Shown here: positions 21,430 through 31,275 of the stretch, piece by piece
Numbering within the stretch: the first letter of the stretch is position 1
Layout of the letters: every line of letters starts with the position of its first letter
Made by a program: the position numbers and the translations under genes
DNA from: Seminavis robusta
Taxonomy: Eukaryota; Bacillariophyta; Bacillariophyceae; Naviculales; Naviculaceae
Length of the DNA: 64,000 nt
Assembly (NCBI GenBank): GCA_903772945.1
Contig: CAICTM010000002.1
Span: 221,623-285,622, forward strand
Reading direction: 5' to 3'
The notes under the pieces: model-generated
Seen by the model: the letters and a program-made list of their open reading frames with translations, nothing else
Told to the model about the DNA's origin: nothing
Databases searched by the model: none

Positions 21430-22149
21430 TTTTGCTGATGGTTCCATGCAGCCCTCAACCCACCCTAGAGGTCATCGCCCCAAGCTATGGCGGTTTCTCC
21501 CATCCCATCCCACCAAATGGACAATTGTACATATCCGCCTCAAAAAAATGCCACTTAATAACGATAACAAGCTTTGAACATTCGATCGCCACAGAGCGAG
21601 AACTCCATAGCCATACTGGTACATTACTATGAACAGTGTTTCTTTCTGTCTAAAGAGGATATCCCTTCAGATTTGATATGGCAACCACATTTCTCACTGA
21701 AAGATTCCATTTCATTGAAAACACCATGCCAGGTAGTATTGAGTTGGATCATTGCTTTCAGTATTCATTGCATAGTATGGCTGGTGTTGGCACTTGTGAT
21801 GGGTTCCTCCATACCGGTACCAATGGCTACCATCTGGAAGACACCTCTAGACTAGATACCGGTAGGCGACACAAAATTGTGCGCCTCAAGGGCCTCGGCG
21901 GCAAAATTCTGCACCTCCAGGGAGTGCACATCGGCCCAAATAGTCCGCACCTCTAGAGGCTGCACCTTGGGGGCAATAGTCAGAGCAACTGCAGCAGATG
22001 CCCCAGAGCATAATATCAGCCATGTACACGACAACTGCTAAACTAAAGGAAACTGGTTATGTTAGAAAGTTACTGATAAGCAACAAGGAATCGACATTGG
22101 TATTGTGTGGGTTGAGCTTCAATGATAAAGGTGGATTAGATCATTCAAC
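21430..22149. other. Intergenic, no gene recognised
   Basis: Around 21880-21980 there are three loosely repeated GCACCTC/GCGCCTC-starting segments at ~35-base spacing. No supported coding sequence. Confidence 0.4.
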
Positions 22150-22740
22150 CTAGTGAGCTTCTGTACCGCTGCCGTTGGTTTCATTCTGTTCCAAATCCTT
22201 TTCTGGTTCAGGCTCCTCTTGCCTTTCTTCTTGGCGTCGCTTGTATCGAGGTTCCCTCATGCATCGGTTGAAGATACTGGCCGCAAGGTAAAAGATTTGC
22301 GAAAGGAGCAATGCGGCAGCATCATCTCCCCAGCGACATCCTCCATGATTATCACACACTGAACTGCGAATCATGGGCCAAGTCAGAGCCAATCCAATTT
22401 GGACACCAACACCACTCAAATCAAGAATCTTTTGAGAGCAGGGAAGAGGGCAGAGGCATTGATTGAAAAAGCCAAAGACCGCCAAGATGCAGCCAAAAAT
22501 GAGGGCCATCACACTGCAAGCACGGGCCATGTTGAGTATCCAGTCATCCTGGTCAGTTTCATCCTTATTCCAGCCTTGACAACCACTTCCATCAATGTCG
22601 GCTCTCCAAGGACCAATATTGCCTGCACCATTTCTAAGTTCGAGCATCTTGCAAGTACCCACAACCGCGGCATTGGCAGCAATGCCAGCAGCGATGGAGC
22701 CAAGCACGGCAAGTTCTGCGATTAATCCAATGAGGCCCAT
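22150..22740 (-). CDS. Four-helix membrane protein, unknown
   Basis: A 196-residue single-exon protein with four predicted membrane helices: residues ~3-28, ~72-95 (S-V-M-A-L-I-F-G-C-I-L-A-V-F-G-F-F), ~105-128 and ~140-160. The loop between helices 1 and 2 contains Cys residues (T-C-K-M-L-E-L and S-G-C-Q-G-W), reminiscent of claudin/MARVEL-type tetraspan layouts. The tail is hydrophilic with an Arg/Glu-rich stretch (R-R-Q-E-E-R-Q-E-E-P-E-P-E-K-D). I do not recognise the family; the topology is the supported statement. Confidence 0.72.
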   Translation of the reverse strand: MGLIGLIAELAVLGSIAAGIAANAAVVGTCKMLELRNGAGNIGPWRADIDGSGCQGWNKDETDQDDWILNMARACSVMALIFGCILAVFGFFNQCLCPLPCSQKILDLSGVGVQIGLALTWPMIRSSVCDNHGGCRWGDDAAALLLSQIFYLAASIFNRCMREPRYKRRQEERQEEPEPEKDLEQNETNGSGTEAH

Positions 22741-23403
22741 GTTTGGTTTGGAAGGATAAAACTTGGTGGATGGTTTTGAAAATGTAATTCTTTAGAAAGA
22801 AGTTAGTTGTGGGGAGTTTTATGAGAGAGCTGTGCCTTTCCAAAAACAAAAATGAGAGCTGGTGCGATCTTGTTTTTCCGAATGCGAAGATCAGTGACTA
22901 ACTCTTGACAGTCACGCTGGTTTGCCACTGAGGCCTTTTATTCCATGTGTGTTGTGTTCCACTGAGTTATTGATGTCACTAATAGTTAAATCCTTCTTTC
23001 AACTCTTTATCAAACCATTTCTATTGTATCAACTGAGCTGTTTTGAGCATTAGAGGCATGTGAAACACCTTTGTCAACCATTTCTACTGTATCAACTGAG
23101 CTGTTTTGAGCATTAGAGGTTTCTGAAGAAATCAATTAACACGCACGTTACCGGCACTGGTACCGGTCAATTCAAGCTGATACTACAGTAAGGCTAGGGG
23201 TAACGTTTTAGAAAGGCATTCGTCATTGTTTGGATCTTGACCATGGCGCTTACTTGGTCCAAAATATGCCGAGACAACTTGAACCCAACACTTCCACCTC
23301 CTTTCACTGCATATCCTTCTTTGGGTTAATGACCAAGGGCGGTGAAGCACAGCATTGACGCCTCATTTCTACAGCTGCAAAAGGAGGCAGTTCTGTTCTG
23401 TCC
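22741..23403. other. Intergenic with a short tandem duplication
   Basis: Head-to-head gap between the tetraspan and histidine phosphatase genes, so it should contain both promoters. A 63-base-offset duplication lies within it. Confidence 0.4.
23011..23119. repeat. Two-copy direct tandem repeat, 63-base offset
   Basis: The segment running from CAACCATTTCTA through TTTTGAGCATTAGAGG occurs twice (23011-23056 and 23074-23119) with only a couple of differences. Confidence 0.85.
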
Positions 23404-24402
23404 ATGACGAATCTTCAAGGCTCATTTTTCTCTTATCGCAGGGTATCTGGTTTTCTCTATTGGCTCCTGCCTGTGCTCTGGGGTTTGTCTCTGTTATCAA
23501 CATCAACTGGCGCTTGGTTATTGTTGCCGCCAGTCGCAACCAGGACAGACTTCCCCTCATTTCTGCAAGAGAGTCGCATCAGATCATCCTTGGCTGCCAC
23601 CAACACGAATTCTGCTTCATCGGCAGGACCAAGCACGACCATGGACGACCCAAGGACACAAAAGCGACTAATTTGCATTCGACATGCCCGGAGCGAAGGC
23701 AATGAATTCATGGCAAGACCTGGAAATGAGTGGGGCGACGCTACATTTCGTGATGATCCTGACCTCATCGATGCCAAATTAACGCCAACCGGAATGAAGC
23801 AAGTGCAAGAGGAATTGTTGCCTAAATTCCAGGCGAAGGATGATGATGATGATTATTACGTCAAACTACTCAGGGACGTGGATTTGATTCTGGTGTCACC
23901 TCTCACTCGAACACAACAAACATTTCAGTACGGAGTCTTACCAGCATTGAAGCAGCACAATGGCAACAACAATCTGCCGCCTATTTTGGCACACGCTTTG
24001 GCTTCAGAACGAGTCTACACCGCTTCTGACACAGGTCGATACGTACAAGAATTGGCACAAGAATTCCCATGGGTAGATTGGTCTATTATAGAAGGACATA
24101 CTGACCAAAAATGGTGGTACACTGGCAGCATGGAAGAGGAGTTCCCCGAGTGGCGACCTTTTGGGCAGGGACAATGGTATGCCGTACCGGGAGAACCCAT
24201 GCCAGTCTTTACCGAGCGCATGAAAGCATTAGAAGAATGGATTGCAGCACGGGAGGAACAGACCATCCTATTAGTAGCTCATTGGGGGGTCATTCGCTAT
24301 CTTACGGGTGGCTATGAATCCGCCAATTGCGAAGTCAAAGTATTGGACAACTGGGTGCCGTTGCACCAGCAAGAAGAACAAACAACTACTATCGGTGGCT
24401 AG
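23404..24402 (+). CDS. Histidine phosphatase (phosphoglycerate-mutase-like) with targeting presequence
   Basis: A 332-residue single-exon protein. The family uses a phosphohistidine intermediate: the first catalytic motif is I-R-H-A-R-S-E-G-N (RHG-type with Ala) at ~98, and the second His is in L-V-A-H-W-G at ~297. Between them are S-P-L-T-R-T-Q-Q-T and A-S-E-R-V, as usual. Residues ~15-40 form a hydrophobic signal peptide ending near S-T-G-A-W-L, an A-[FW] plastid-type site, followed by a Ser/Thr/Arg-rich transit stretch; plastid import is inferred. The substrate cannot be told from sequence; fructose-bisphosphatase-like, phytase-like or phosphoserine-phosphatase-like roles are all possible. 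Confidence 0.88.
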   Translation: MTNLQGSFFSYRRVSGFLYWLLPVLWGLSLLSTSTGAWLLLPPVATRTDFPSFLQESRIRSSLAATNTNSASSAGPSTTMDDPRTQKRLICIRHARSEGNEFMARPGNEWGDATFRDDPDLIDAKLTPTGMKQVQEELLPKFQAKDDDDDYYVKLLRDVDLILVSPLTRTQQTFQYGVLPALKQHNGNNNLPPILAHALASERVYTASDTGRYVQELAQEFPWVDWSIIEGHTDQKWWYTGSMEEEFPEWRPFGQGQWYAVPGEPMPVFTERMKALEEWIAAREEQTILLVAHWGVIRYLTGGYESANCEVKVLDNWVPLHQQEEQTTTIGG

Positions 24403-24676
24403 CTAGCTACGAGCCAATCCTCACTTTGGGAACAATTCCCTCATACACAGTTTTGCGAACAGACTAATGGTAGAAGCCAAGACAATTTTGTAACATTTTT
24501 TAGTAGGATGCAAGAAGCCAGAAGAGAGATACATGTACATTTATTATTTTCTTGTGGATAATTCAACTATCATTCGTTCAACGGTTCCCAGATCCATCAC
24601 CAAGCCAACCAACCGCATATGGCGCAATGAAGTGAAGAGCAAATAATGTCAAATTTTCTTTTGTTGAGTAAACCGC

Positions 24677-26015
24677 TCACTCTTCCTCCTGCTCTTCTGC
24701 CTCATCAATTTCCTCTTCTTCTTCGGCGGCTTGCTCTTCCTCCTCTTCTTCCTGTTCCTGCGACGATGATTGTCGTCGGTGGTGCTGCTTAAAGTTGGTC
24801 TTTTGCTGCTTGCTTCCTTTGCGGTGAGGAATGTCGCATCCTTCGAGCTCATAGGCCTCACAGAGTCGGCCCCAGTCCTTCATTGTGAAAGAAAGCACGC
24901 ATTGTTTGGCCGTCCCATCATGATCCTGACGTTCATCGACGGGAGCAATGAAGCAGCCCGCCGAATCCAAACCCAAAGGAGCACTGGACTCACTCAGTGG
25001 CGCAAGAGGTTTGCGCATGCGAATTGATGCGGAGCCTTTCTTGATCAAAAAGGAATAGTTGAACATGTTCTCGACCGTCTGAGTGAAGGACTTGGGGTTG
25101 AATAAGAACGGCACCAGCTCGACTTCGCTACCCTTCTCTTGCAGCTCCACCCTGGCCGCATTTCGCAATTCTGGCTGTGTAGCCTTGACCTCGTCATATT
25201 TGGCTCTGTTTTCTTGCGCAGCCTGTTGCGATCGTTCCTGCAAGATTTTGTCCATTTTTTTCAAATCTCGTTCGGCTTGAGACAATTGATCGGCGTTTTT
25301 CTTGGCCTTTTTGCTCATTTCCTCTGGCTTTTGCTCTTCCAAAGTCTCCTCCTCCGCAATTGATTTGCGCTTGCGAACGGCACGGGCCTTTTTGATGGGG
25401 ACGCGACCATTTTCCAAGGGACCCACCAGAAAATTGACACAGCTAGGCAGAGAGCGGAAGCAGACCCCCACTTCCTCGCCCAAGGTTTTCCAATCAAAAT
25501 ACGAAGTGCCGGCGGATCCTGCAGTCAATTTTTTCTGTAAGCTGTTGATCAAACTAGTTGGTTTGTAGCGAGGGACCTGGTTGTTTTTACATCGCATAGC
25601 GAGACGAGAGAAGTGAGAATAGAACGGCAAAAGTCCACTACAAAAGTGCTCCGACACTTACAGTCACCATATTGTTGATCTGACTCGAGACATGCTGTGA
25701 AATGCTGTTGGCGTTTTCCGCGTCAAGCACAGCTTCTCGAGTGAAACGGACATTCTTAAAGAGATCATTGTTCTTCTCTCGTGCTCGTTCCACCCACTGA
25801 CCGCCGTCATCTTCGTCCATGGGACCAGTCTGCAATTCCTTGCCCAATGAGCGCTGCTCGGCCCTCAATCTACGGCGGTCGTCTTCTGTCAAGCCAGAAT
25901 CCGCCCCCATTTTCAGCTTCTTGTTCTGGCGTCGACGTCGAGTTCGACGCGTCCCTTGTTCTTCTTCATCATGCTCTTCTTGTTCCTCGTCGGGAGCCTG
26001 TTCCTTGGGTGCCAT
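24677..26015 (-). CDS. NSE4: SMC5/6 complex subunit NSE4
   Basis: Exon 1 (26015-25662) and exon 2 (25576-24677) join at phase 0 across an 85-base intron to give 417 residues. NSE4 is the kleisin bridging the SMC5 and SMC6 heads in DNA repair and chromosome maintenance. The N-terminal part has L-F-K-N-V-R-F-T-R-E-A-V-L-D-A and Q-H-V-S-S-Q-I, the kleisin helix region. Exon 2 has F-D-W-K-T-L-G-E-E-V-G and F-L-V-G-P-L, and the winged-helix Nse4 C-domain shows as T-V-E-N-M-F-N-Y-S-F-L-I-K-K-G. Both ends are very acidic or basic and disordered; the C-terminus is almost all Glu. Confidence 0.92.
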
Positions 26016-26275
26016 GGTGTCGTCAAGTGGCTGTACTAGCTAGTATGGAGATGGTGCTGAGGATGAAATGAGATTTTCCAGAGGACCATGGAGTGACAGT
26101 CCTCTCATCAGCCAAGCGGCAGCATTGGTTTCTTGGCTCCAAAATTGAGAGCGGGCCGAACGATCCGCTTCGATCTCAGTCGAATTTATTCGGATGGTGC
26201 ACATTCGAATTCGACTCATCGGATCGAACCATTCGAATTCATCGGAACCTTGTCTTTGGGCTTCCTCTACTCAAA

Positions 26276-26345
26276 ACAAGAGATGACTAGCTAGCTAGCT
26301 AGACAACACAGAAGGAATACGATGTAGTGACAGCGGCATTATCAT
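26276..26345 (-). pseudogene. 5' relic of the methyltransferase gene at 61265-62221
   Basis: Read on the minus strand from the ATG at 26345, the sequence follows the first ~50 coding bases of the 62221 methyltransferase gene (ATG, C-T-[AT]..CCTTCTGTGTTGTCTAG, then TCATCT). It is broken by a small length change and by expansion of one CTAG to four. The upstream bases (CTTCTTTCTCAC.., GGGTTTTGGATT) also match. Only the start survives. Confidence 0.7.
26287..26302. repeat. (CTAG)4 microsatellite
   Basis: Four exact CTAG units. The paralogous sequence near 62180 has one unit at the same place. Confidence 0.9.
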
Positions 26346-26463
26346 GGCTCTTCTTTCTCACCGAAACTGGGTTTTGGATTTGAGGAGGTTCAAGTAGCCA
26401 GAATGGTGTGTTGGAGGCAGCAGTGGCATTTTGTCGGTTGCACCTGTACCGTACCTGCTCTGC

Positions 26464-26618
26464 AGGAAAAGTCCGGATTTGCTTTCCCGTCCAGTCAAAT
26501 CTAGCTTGTTTGGCGGAAAAGTCAGGATTTCTCAACCATATTGGTTAGGGATAGGGTCACTCACACTGGTGTGAAACGAACCAAAATCCGGACATTCTTC
26601 CCCATCCGGACTTTTCCT
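26464..26618. repeat. 155-base insertion-like segment bounded by inverted repeats
   Basis: AGGAAAAGTCCGGAT (26464-26478) recurs inverted and perfect as ATCCGGACTTTTCCT (26604-26618). Related GGAAAAGTC and AATCCGGAC words lie inside. The corresponding stretch near 62350-62380 lacks it, which suggests an insertion such as a MITE. Target-site duplication is not obvious. Confidence 0.55.
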
Positions 26619-26644
26619 CCAGGGTAGCCAGGTGCCAGGTACCG

Positions 26645-26690
26645 TATGATGGCTTTGCTGGCTTTCAAAAGATCCAATCCCAAAGCTGCC
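26645..26690 (+). promoter_or_regulatory. Shared upstream block (TGCTGGCTTTCAAAAGATCC)
   Basis: The block, running from TATGATGGCTTTG to CCAAAGCTGCC, lies ~100 bases before the ankyrin ATG. It recurs upstream of the inverted ankyrin copy (60651-60707, minus) and alone at 62383-62429 (plus). Conservation at three sites suggests a promoter or a duplication edge. Confidence 0.6.
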
Positions 26691-26792
26691 GGGTGTTGTG
26701 TGATTTTTTGCATGCTTGTGTCGGGTCTCAGATCCTCGCGCGGCACCCAGCAAGGGTCTCAAGGCAGAAACCATTAAGATAAACAAACAAAG

Positions 26793-28373
26793 ATGGAGGA
26801 AGAGATTGGCAAGAGAGCCTTGTCAAACTGTCGCTCAGCATCACCCGATCCACAAAAGCGAGCAAAACAATCTATCAAGGTTCATAGTCAAGATGCCTCG
26901 CAAGCCCTGTCCTCTCTTCTTCAGCAACTTCGATTCATCAGCAGCGCAGGTGGCAGCAAAACAGATGCAACACAGGAACTCGATATTGCCTTGTCCTTAC
27001 AAAAACAGGTGAATTCAGTTGTCCAACAGGCAACTACCAATGTCAGGCTTGCCGAGGATGATTCCTGCTTGCGACACGAGGATATGTGGACCAACCAGAT
27101 CTTCCCGTTTTTGGGTATGGGACATTTTGCCTTTGTGGCTCCAGTCAGCCATAAAATGAAAGATCTTTACTCGGCTTATTGTGGAGCCGTGGAGAATCCT
27201 CCAAAGTCAAACGATTACCATAGGGACACCGATACATTGGAAAAGGTCTCAATCACCAGCACGGATACTCTCCTCGAAGCAGTCTTCTCTAGTCTTTCTC
27301 GAGCAGAATATTGGTACAGGCACCGTAGTACTGGGAGCAACTGCACTGGGTCTGGCGGACAGATCGATGGTGCCAGGGTTTGTGCTGCAGCTGCCAGAGC
27401 AGGCTGTATTGAAGCTATTCAATGGGCCCACAACAAGGGATTCGATTGGGACGAAGCCACATGCAGTGATGCTGCCAAGAATGGTCATTTAGGTGTCCTA
27501 AAATTTGCTTTCAATCGTGGCTGTCCTTGGGATGAAAACACATGCCACAAGGCTGCTGAAAATGGTCACTTGGAATGCCTCAAGTTTGCTGACGAACATG
27601 GCTGTACATGGGATGAGGACACATGCAGCAATGCAGCCAGAAATGGCCACCTGAAAATTCTGAGGTACGCCCATGAAAATGGTTGTCCTTTGGATGAGGG
27701 CACATGCAGAAATGCTGCCAGAAATGGCCATTTGGAAATTCTGAGATATGCTCATGAAAATGGCTGTCAGTGGGATCAACGCACCTGCCTTGATGCCGCG
27801 GAAAATGGCCGTTTCGAATGCCTCAAGTACGCCCATGAAAAAGGATGTCCATGGAATTGCGATACATGTGCAGCTGCTGCTAAAAATGGCCATTTGGAAT
27901 GCCTCAAGTACGCCCGTGAAAACGGATGTCCATGGAATGGCGATACATGTGCAGCTGCTGCCAGAAATGGCCATTTGGAGTGCCTCAAATATGCCCATGA
28001 AAATGGTTGTGTTTGGGGAGATAACACATGCCGCAGCGCAGCTGAAAATGGCCATTTGGAAATCCTAAAATATGCACATGAAAATGACTGTCCATGGGAT
28101 AGGCTCACATGCTGCAGGGCTGCAGACAATGGCCATCTGGAATGCCTCAAATACGCCCATGAAAATGGATGTCCATGGGATAGAGACACATGCAGCAGTG
28201 CTGCTAGGAATTGCCATTTGAAATGCCTGAAATATGCACATGAAAAGGGATGTCCATGGAATGAGCTCACATGCATCAATGCTAATATTGGTGACCATCT
28301 AGAAGTGATGAAGTACCTTCATGAGAATGGCTGCCCTGGTTCTGACTGTTACCCTGTGATGTGGCGAGGATGA
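26793..28373 (+). CDS. F-box-like plus ankyrin-repeat protein (copy 1)
   Basis: A 526-residue single-exon protein. Residues 1-90 are a Lys/Arg/Gln-rich lead with a helical Q-K-Q-V-N-S-V-V-Q-Q stretch. Residues ~98-130 (L-R-H-E-D-M-W-T-N-Q-I-F-P-F-L-G then V-A-P-V-S-H-K-M) look like a divergent F-box. From ~190 to the end run about a dozen ankyrin-type units of ~27 residues with consensus N-G-H-L-E-C-L-K-Y-A-H-E-N-G-C-P-W-D, each starting in a D-T-C-x-x-A-A stretch. This subtype is abundant in diatoms, oomycetes and giant viruses. A ubiquitin-ligase adaptor role is plausible but not shown. A near-identical inverted paralog lies at 58705-60522, including part of its 3' flank. Confidence 0.9.
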   Translation: MEEEIGKRALSNCRSASPDPQKRAKQSIKVHSQDASQALSSLLQQLRFISSAGGSKTDATQELDIALSLQKQVNSVVQQATTNVRLAEDDSCLRHEDMWTNQIFPFLGMGHFAFVAPVSHKMKDLYSAYCGAVENPPKSNDYHRDTDTLEKVSITSTDTLLEAVFSSLSRAEYWYRHRSTGSNCTGSGGQIDGARVCAAAARAGCIEAIQWAHNKGFDWDEATCSDAAKNGHLGVLKFAFNRGCPWDENTCHKAAENGHLECLKFADEHGCTWDEDTCSNAARNGHLKILRYAHENGCPLDEGTCRNAARNGHLEILRYAHENGCQWDQRTCLDAAENGRFECLKYAHEKGCPWNCDTCAAAAKNGHLECLKYARENGCPWNGDTCAAAARNGHLECLKYAHENGCVWGDNTCRSAAENGHLEILKYAHENDCPWDRLTCCRAADNGHLECLKYAHENGCPWDRDTCSSAARNCHLKCLKYAHEKGCPWNELTCINANIGDHLEVMKYLHENGCPGSDCYPVMWRG

Positions 28374-29716
28374 AGAAGAAAACACTACAGGTATCGGCGC
28401 TGGCTATACTCAAATGACAAATTCCGGAAGAGTTTTGGAGCACTTTTAAGGAATCACCTTCAGCGGGTGTAAACTAGTTAGTTGTAAAGTCTACGAGTAC
28501 GTATTTGCTACGGTACCATAATGTTGTACTACTAGCTAACTAGAAGGACTCATAAATGGAATTCCTTTCTGAAACTCCCAGTAACAGGATTGGGCCTCTC
28601 AAGCTTCTCAACTATTTACCTTCAGGAGACCATCATATCTCAGCCAAAATCAAACCAACTTCCATGTAGCTACAGTACACTGTCCCTCCACCTACAAATG
28701 GCCCACCTGCCTACACGAGTGCTAGTACCATACCCCGAACAGGAGTGTACTAGCTAGTACTAGAACCAGGTACCAGGTACCAAAGCCACTGCATGTCCTT
28801 GACCTTCGACTCGGCTCCTTGGCTTGGAGCTTGCGGTGGTTGGACTTTCGTAGAGAGAATCAAAAGCGACTTCCGGGATTCTCTGTGAGTAGTATTCATG
28901 AAGGTGGCGCACGTTCCTCCTATTTAATAGCAAGCTACACTGGTTTAGAGCTGGATCTACAGGTTCTTCAAAGCACTTCGCTTTCTCCCCACTTGGGGAG
29001 CTTTTTCCTCTGTAGCAGTTATGTTTGGGTTGCTACGGCACTGACAGTAGATTGGTTTCTGTTCCCTTGATGCGAACGCAACAGATGGACGAAGGAAGCG
29101 CAACAAGCCTGATGTTATCCGAGCAGCTGTTGCCGACTCAAGGTGCCGCCAAGGCAAGTCCTGCTTCCACAGCTTCGCTTTTTCCAACGGGGTTCTGACT
29201 GTAGAGTGGTTTCTGTCCCCTCGTTGCGAATGCAAACAACAGATGGATAAAGTGCAACCCGACTGAGCAGACGGTGCAGTTTTGGCTCAAGTTGCTCGCC
29301 ACGCACCTCTGCCATGCTGCCAGTGCCGGTACCGGCACCAGTATCATCAGGGCATGAACCAAACTAAAAAAAGAAAGCTGATCGTTCACTTGGGAGGATT
29401 TGAAGTTCTGAGCTTGGATTAGTGGTTTTATTAAATGTCACCGTAACGCACACACCCCTAGATGCAAACATAATCATCAAGGATACTGATGGACTGTCGT
29501 AGATCTTAGGATTGTTTTAGATTAGAATTACACGAAAATGATAAGTAGAGAGAGCCGCAGTTTGGAGCGAGAAAGATTGAAAGAGGAAGAAAGCAGGGAA
29601 ATGCGTCCAAGGGAACGTCCACCCAGAGACCAGAGAGATAACCTACTAGTGCTTGGGCTGGAGCTGGAGCTTGAACATGCGAAACGCAACAGTTTCCATT
29701 CGCCACCATTCCCTGT
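28374..29716. other. Intergenic with diverged duplication
   Basis: The first ~80 bases after the ankyrin stop match the 3' flank of the paralog (ATGACAAATTC.GGAAGAGTTTTGG). GGTACC and CTAGCTAG words occur near 28500-28790. No supported gene. Confidence 0.45.
29041..29262. repeat. Diverged two-copy direct repeat, ~154-base offset
   Basis: A segment from CTGAC[AT]GTAGA.TGGTTTCTG to GATGGA.[AG]AA occurs at ~29041-29105 and ~29195-29262 at perhaps 80 percent identity. Confidence 0.65.
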
Positions 29717-30271
29717 TTATTGCAGGCACATCAAGTACGCCTGGATTTGCTCCGATGATTTTTCAATCGAGGAGATGACCCCAGTAACACTGTTCGACCG
29801 AGCATATCTTTCTGTCTTGGGAGATGTCATCACCAAGCTCTTGCGAGTCTCATGGCTTCGCTTCATAGATTCTGACAACTTTCGAAGGCTCATCTTGAAA
29901 TCTTTGCTGGACTCGATCGATGATGATGATGTTGACGATGACGACGATGATGATGACATCGATTCCTCCGTCGGGAGGACAATCTCTTCCTGGAAGAGTA
30001 GTTCTTCCATGGGAGCTTCTTCATTGCTGGTACCATTGGAATCGAAAAGGGCGAAACCTTCCAGCAAGTTGGATCCAAGCTCCATATCCAATTCCATGAT
30101 TCTCATTTCCTCGTCTTCGGTTTGCCATTGCTCAAGCACCTTGGTGGCTTCTTCGTATGAGCTGGCGGAGAGCTCTTCATCTTGCATGACAACATCGGCA
30201 GCGTTGCTGATCCAGAGATTATAGTCGGCAGAGGAAGGAAAAGCCTCATCAGAAGTGAAGTGGATACTCAT
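29717..30271 (-). CDS. Acidic, serine-rich hypothetical protein
   Basis: A 184-residue single-exon protein from an ATG at 30271. The N-terminal half is very acidic (D-E-E-L, T-E-D-E-E-M-R-I-M-E-L-D-M-E-L). A run of about ten Ser sits at ~105-120. The C-terminal third is basic and helical (F-K-M-S-L-R-K-L-S-E-S-M-K-R-S-H-E-T-R). Such R-K-L-x-E-S-M-K-R-[ST]-x-x-[ST]-R segments occur in several diatom hypothetical proteins I have seen, without known function. No signal peptide or membrane helix is present. Confidence 0.65.
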   Translation of the reverse strand: MSIHFTSDEAFPSSADYNLWISNAADVVMQDEELSASSYEEATKVLEQWQTEDEEMRIMELDMELGSNLLEGFALFDSNGTSNEEAPMEELLFQEEIVLPTEESMSSSSSSSSTSSSSIESSKDFKMSLRKLSESMKRSHETRKSLVMTSPKTERYARSNSVTGVISSIEKSSEQIQAYLMCLQ

Positions 30272-30700
30272 GGTGGCTTTTTGCTTTGGCTAAAAAACAA
30301 TTGAGGGGGCTGACGCAGACGGATCAGCAGCAAAAACGCACGAAGAGAAGGCGAAGTTTATGAGCAGAGAATTGATGAATGTTATGATACCTTGGGTGAT
30401 GGAGAGAGCTTGGCGCTCTGAAGGCAAATCCTTCGGAGGTTGCAACGGCAGCTATGTCACCGTTGTGGTTGGAGACTGATGAGCTAAGGGAAAAGAATCC
30501 TATGGGCAGAACGAGGGTACCGTAAAAATATGAAAAAAGTCTCGAATGGTGACAGAGGAATTCTGAAAAGAACGTTATTAGTTCATTACTTCAACAACAG
30601 ACACACCAAGAGACTTTATTCTTAATGCCATTGTTTCCCAAAGAACACAAAATGTCAATTTGTGACTGAACGTCACGCACAATAGCCCACATCACAACCA

Positions 30701-30985
30701 ATGGAATGCTGTGGTTGCATCGCGTGCGTAATCCGGCTTCTGATGAGCCGTGAAACTTCTATCTCTGGAATCTGGAAGAGTGTTGTTGAACTGATGGAGC
30801 TAGATCCAGTGATGGCATGCGGCAGCCAAGTGGAGGTGGAACTGGTAGGTAGAGCACAGACCAAGGCAAAGAAAAAGGATGCGAAGGGGAAGCTCATTGT
30901 GACGCAAGTGAATGCTGAAAGAACCCAAGCTGAAGGTTGGGTTCTGGTGCGATGGGAAAACAGCAATGTCATCGACTCTCCTTAG
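30701..30985 (+). CDS. Possible small protein, weak
   Basis: A 94-residue ATG-started frame with a plausible charged composition in its second half (K-A-K-K-K-D-A-K-G-K) but no recognised domain. An overlapping minus frame is equally long, so this may be chance or a gene fragment. Confidence 0.2.
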   Translation: MECCGCIACVIRLLMSRETSISGIWKSVVELMELDPVMACGSQVEVELVGRAQTKAKKKDAKGKLIVTQVNAERTQAEGWVLVRWENSNVIDSP

Positions 30986-31275
30986 ATCTACTCTCTTCCA
31001 AAGATCGGCTGGGCTAGCCGCGGTAGCTTTACCGGTAGCTAGCTAGTACCTGGTATTAATAGCAAGCCAGCTTCCACCCAACTCTTGGCTAGAGGCTAGC
31101 TAGATGCCAGAGAAATTGATGAATGGCTGAAGAACACAATCCTCTATTGGAAGAAACACACCATCATCACAGTGCGTAGTTTTTGTTTCCCCAGGACAAG
31201 AAGTATCGATATCAACTGCCCTGGTCACTCACTACAAGGAAGCTTTGAAGCTTTCCTGTTCACAATTGGTTACAG

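Larger units (their letters stand above)
26016..26792. other. Rearranged upstream region of the first ankyrin gene
   Basis: This gap contains, in order, a relic of a methyltransferase gene start (minus strand), a (CTAG)4 tract, an insertion-like inverted repeat pair and the motif block shared with two other loci, all listed separately. Confidence 0.6.

Noticed and set aside
27498-28055. 185-residue minus-strand frame inside the ankyrin gene
   Set aside because: It is the antisense shadow of the ankyrin repeats; similar shadows lie over copy 2 at 58774-59736.
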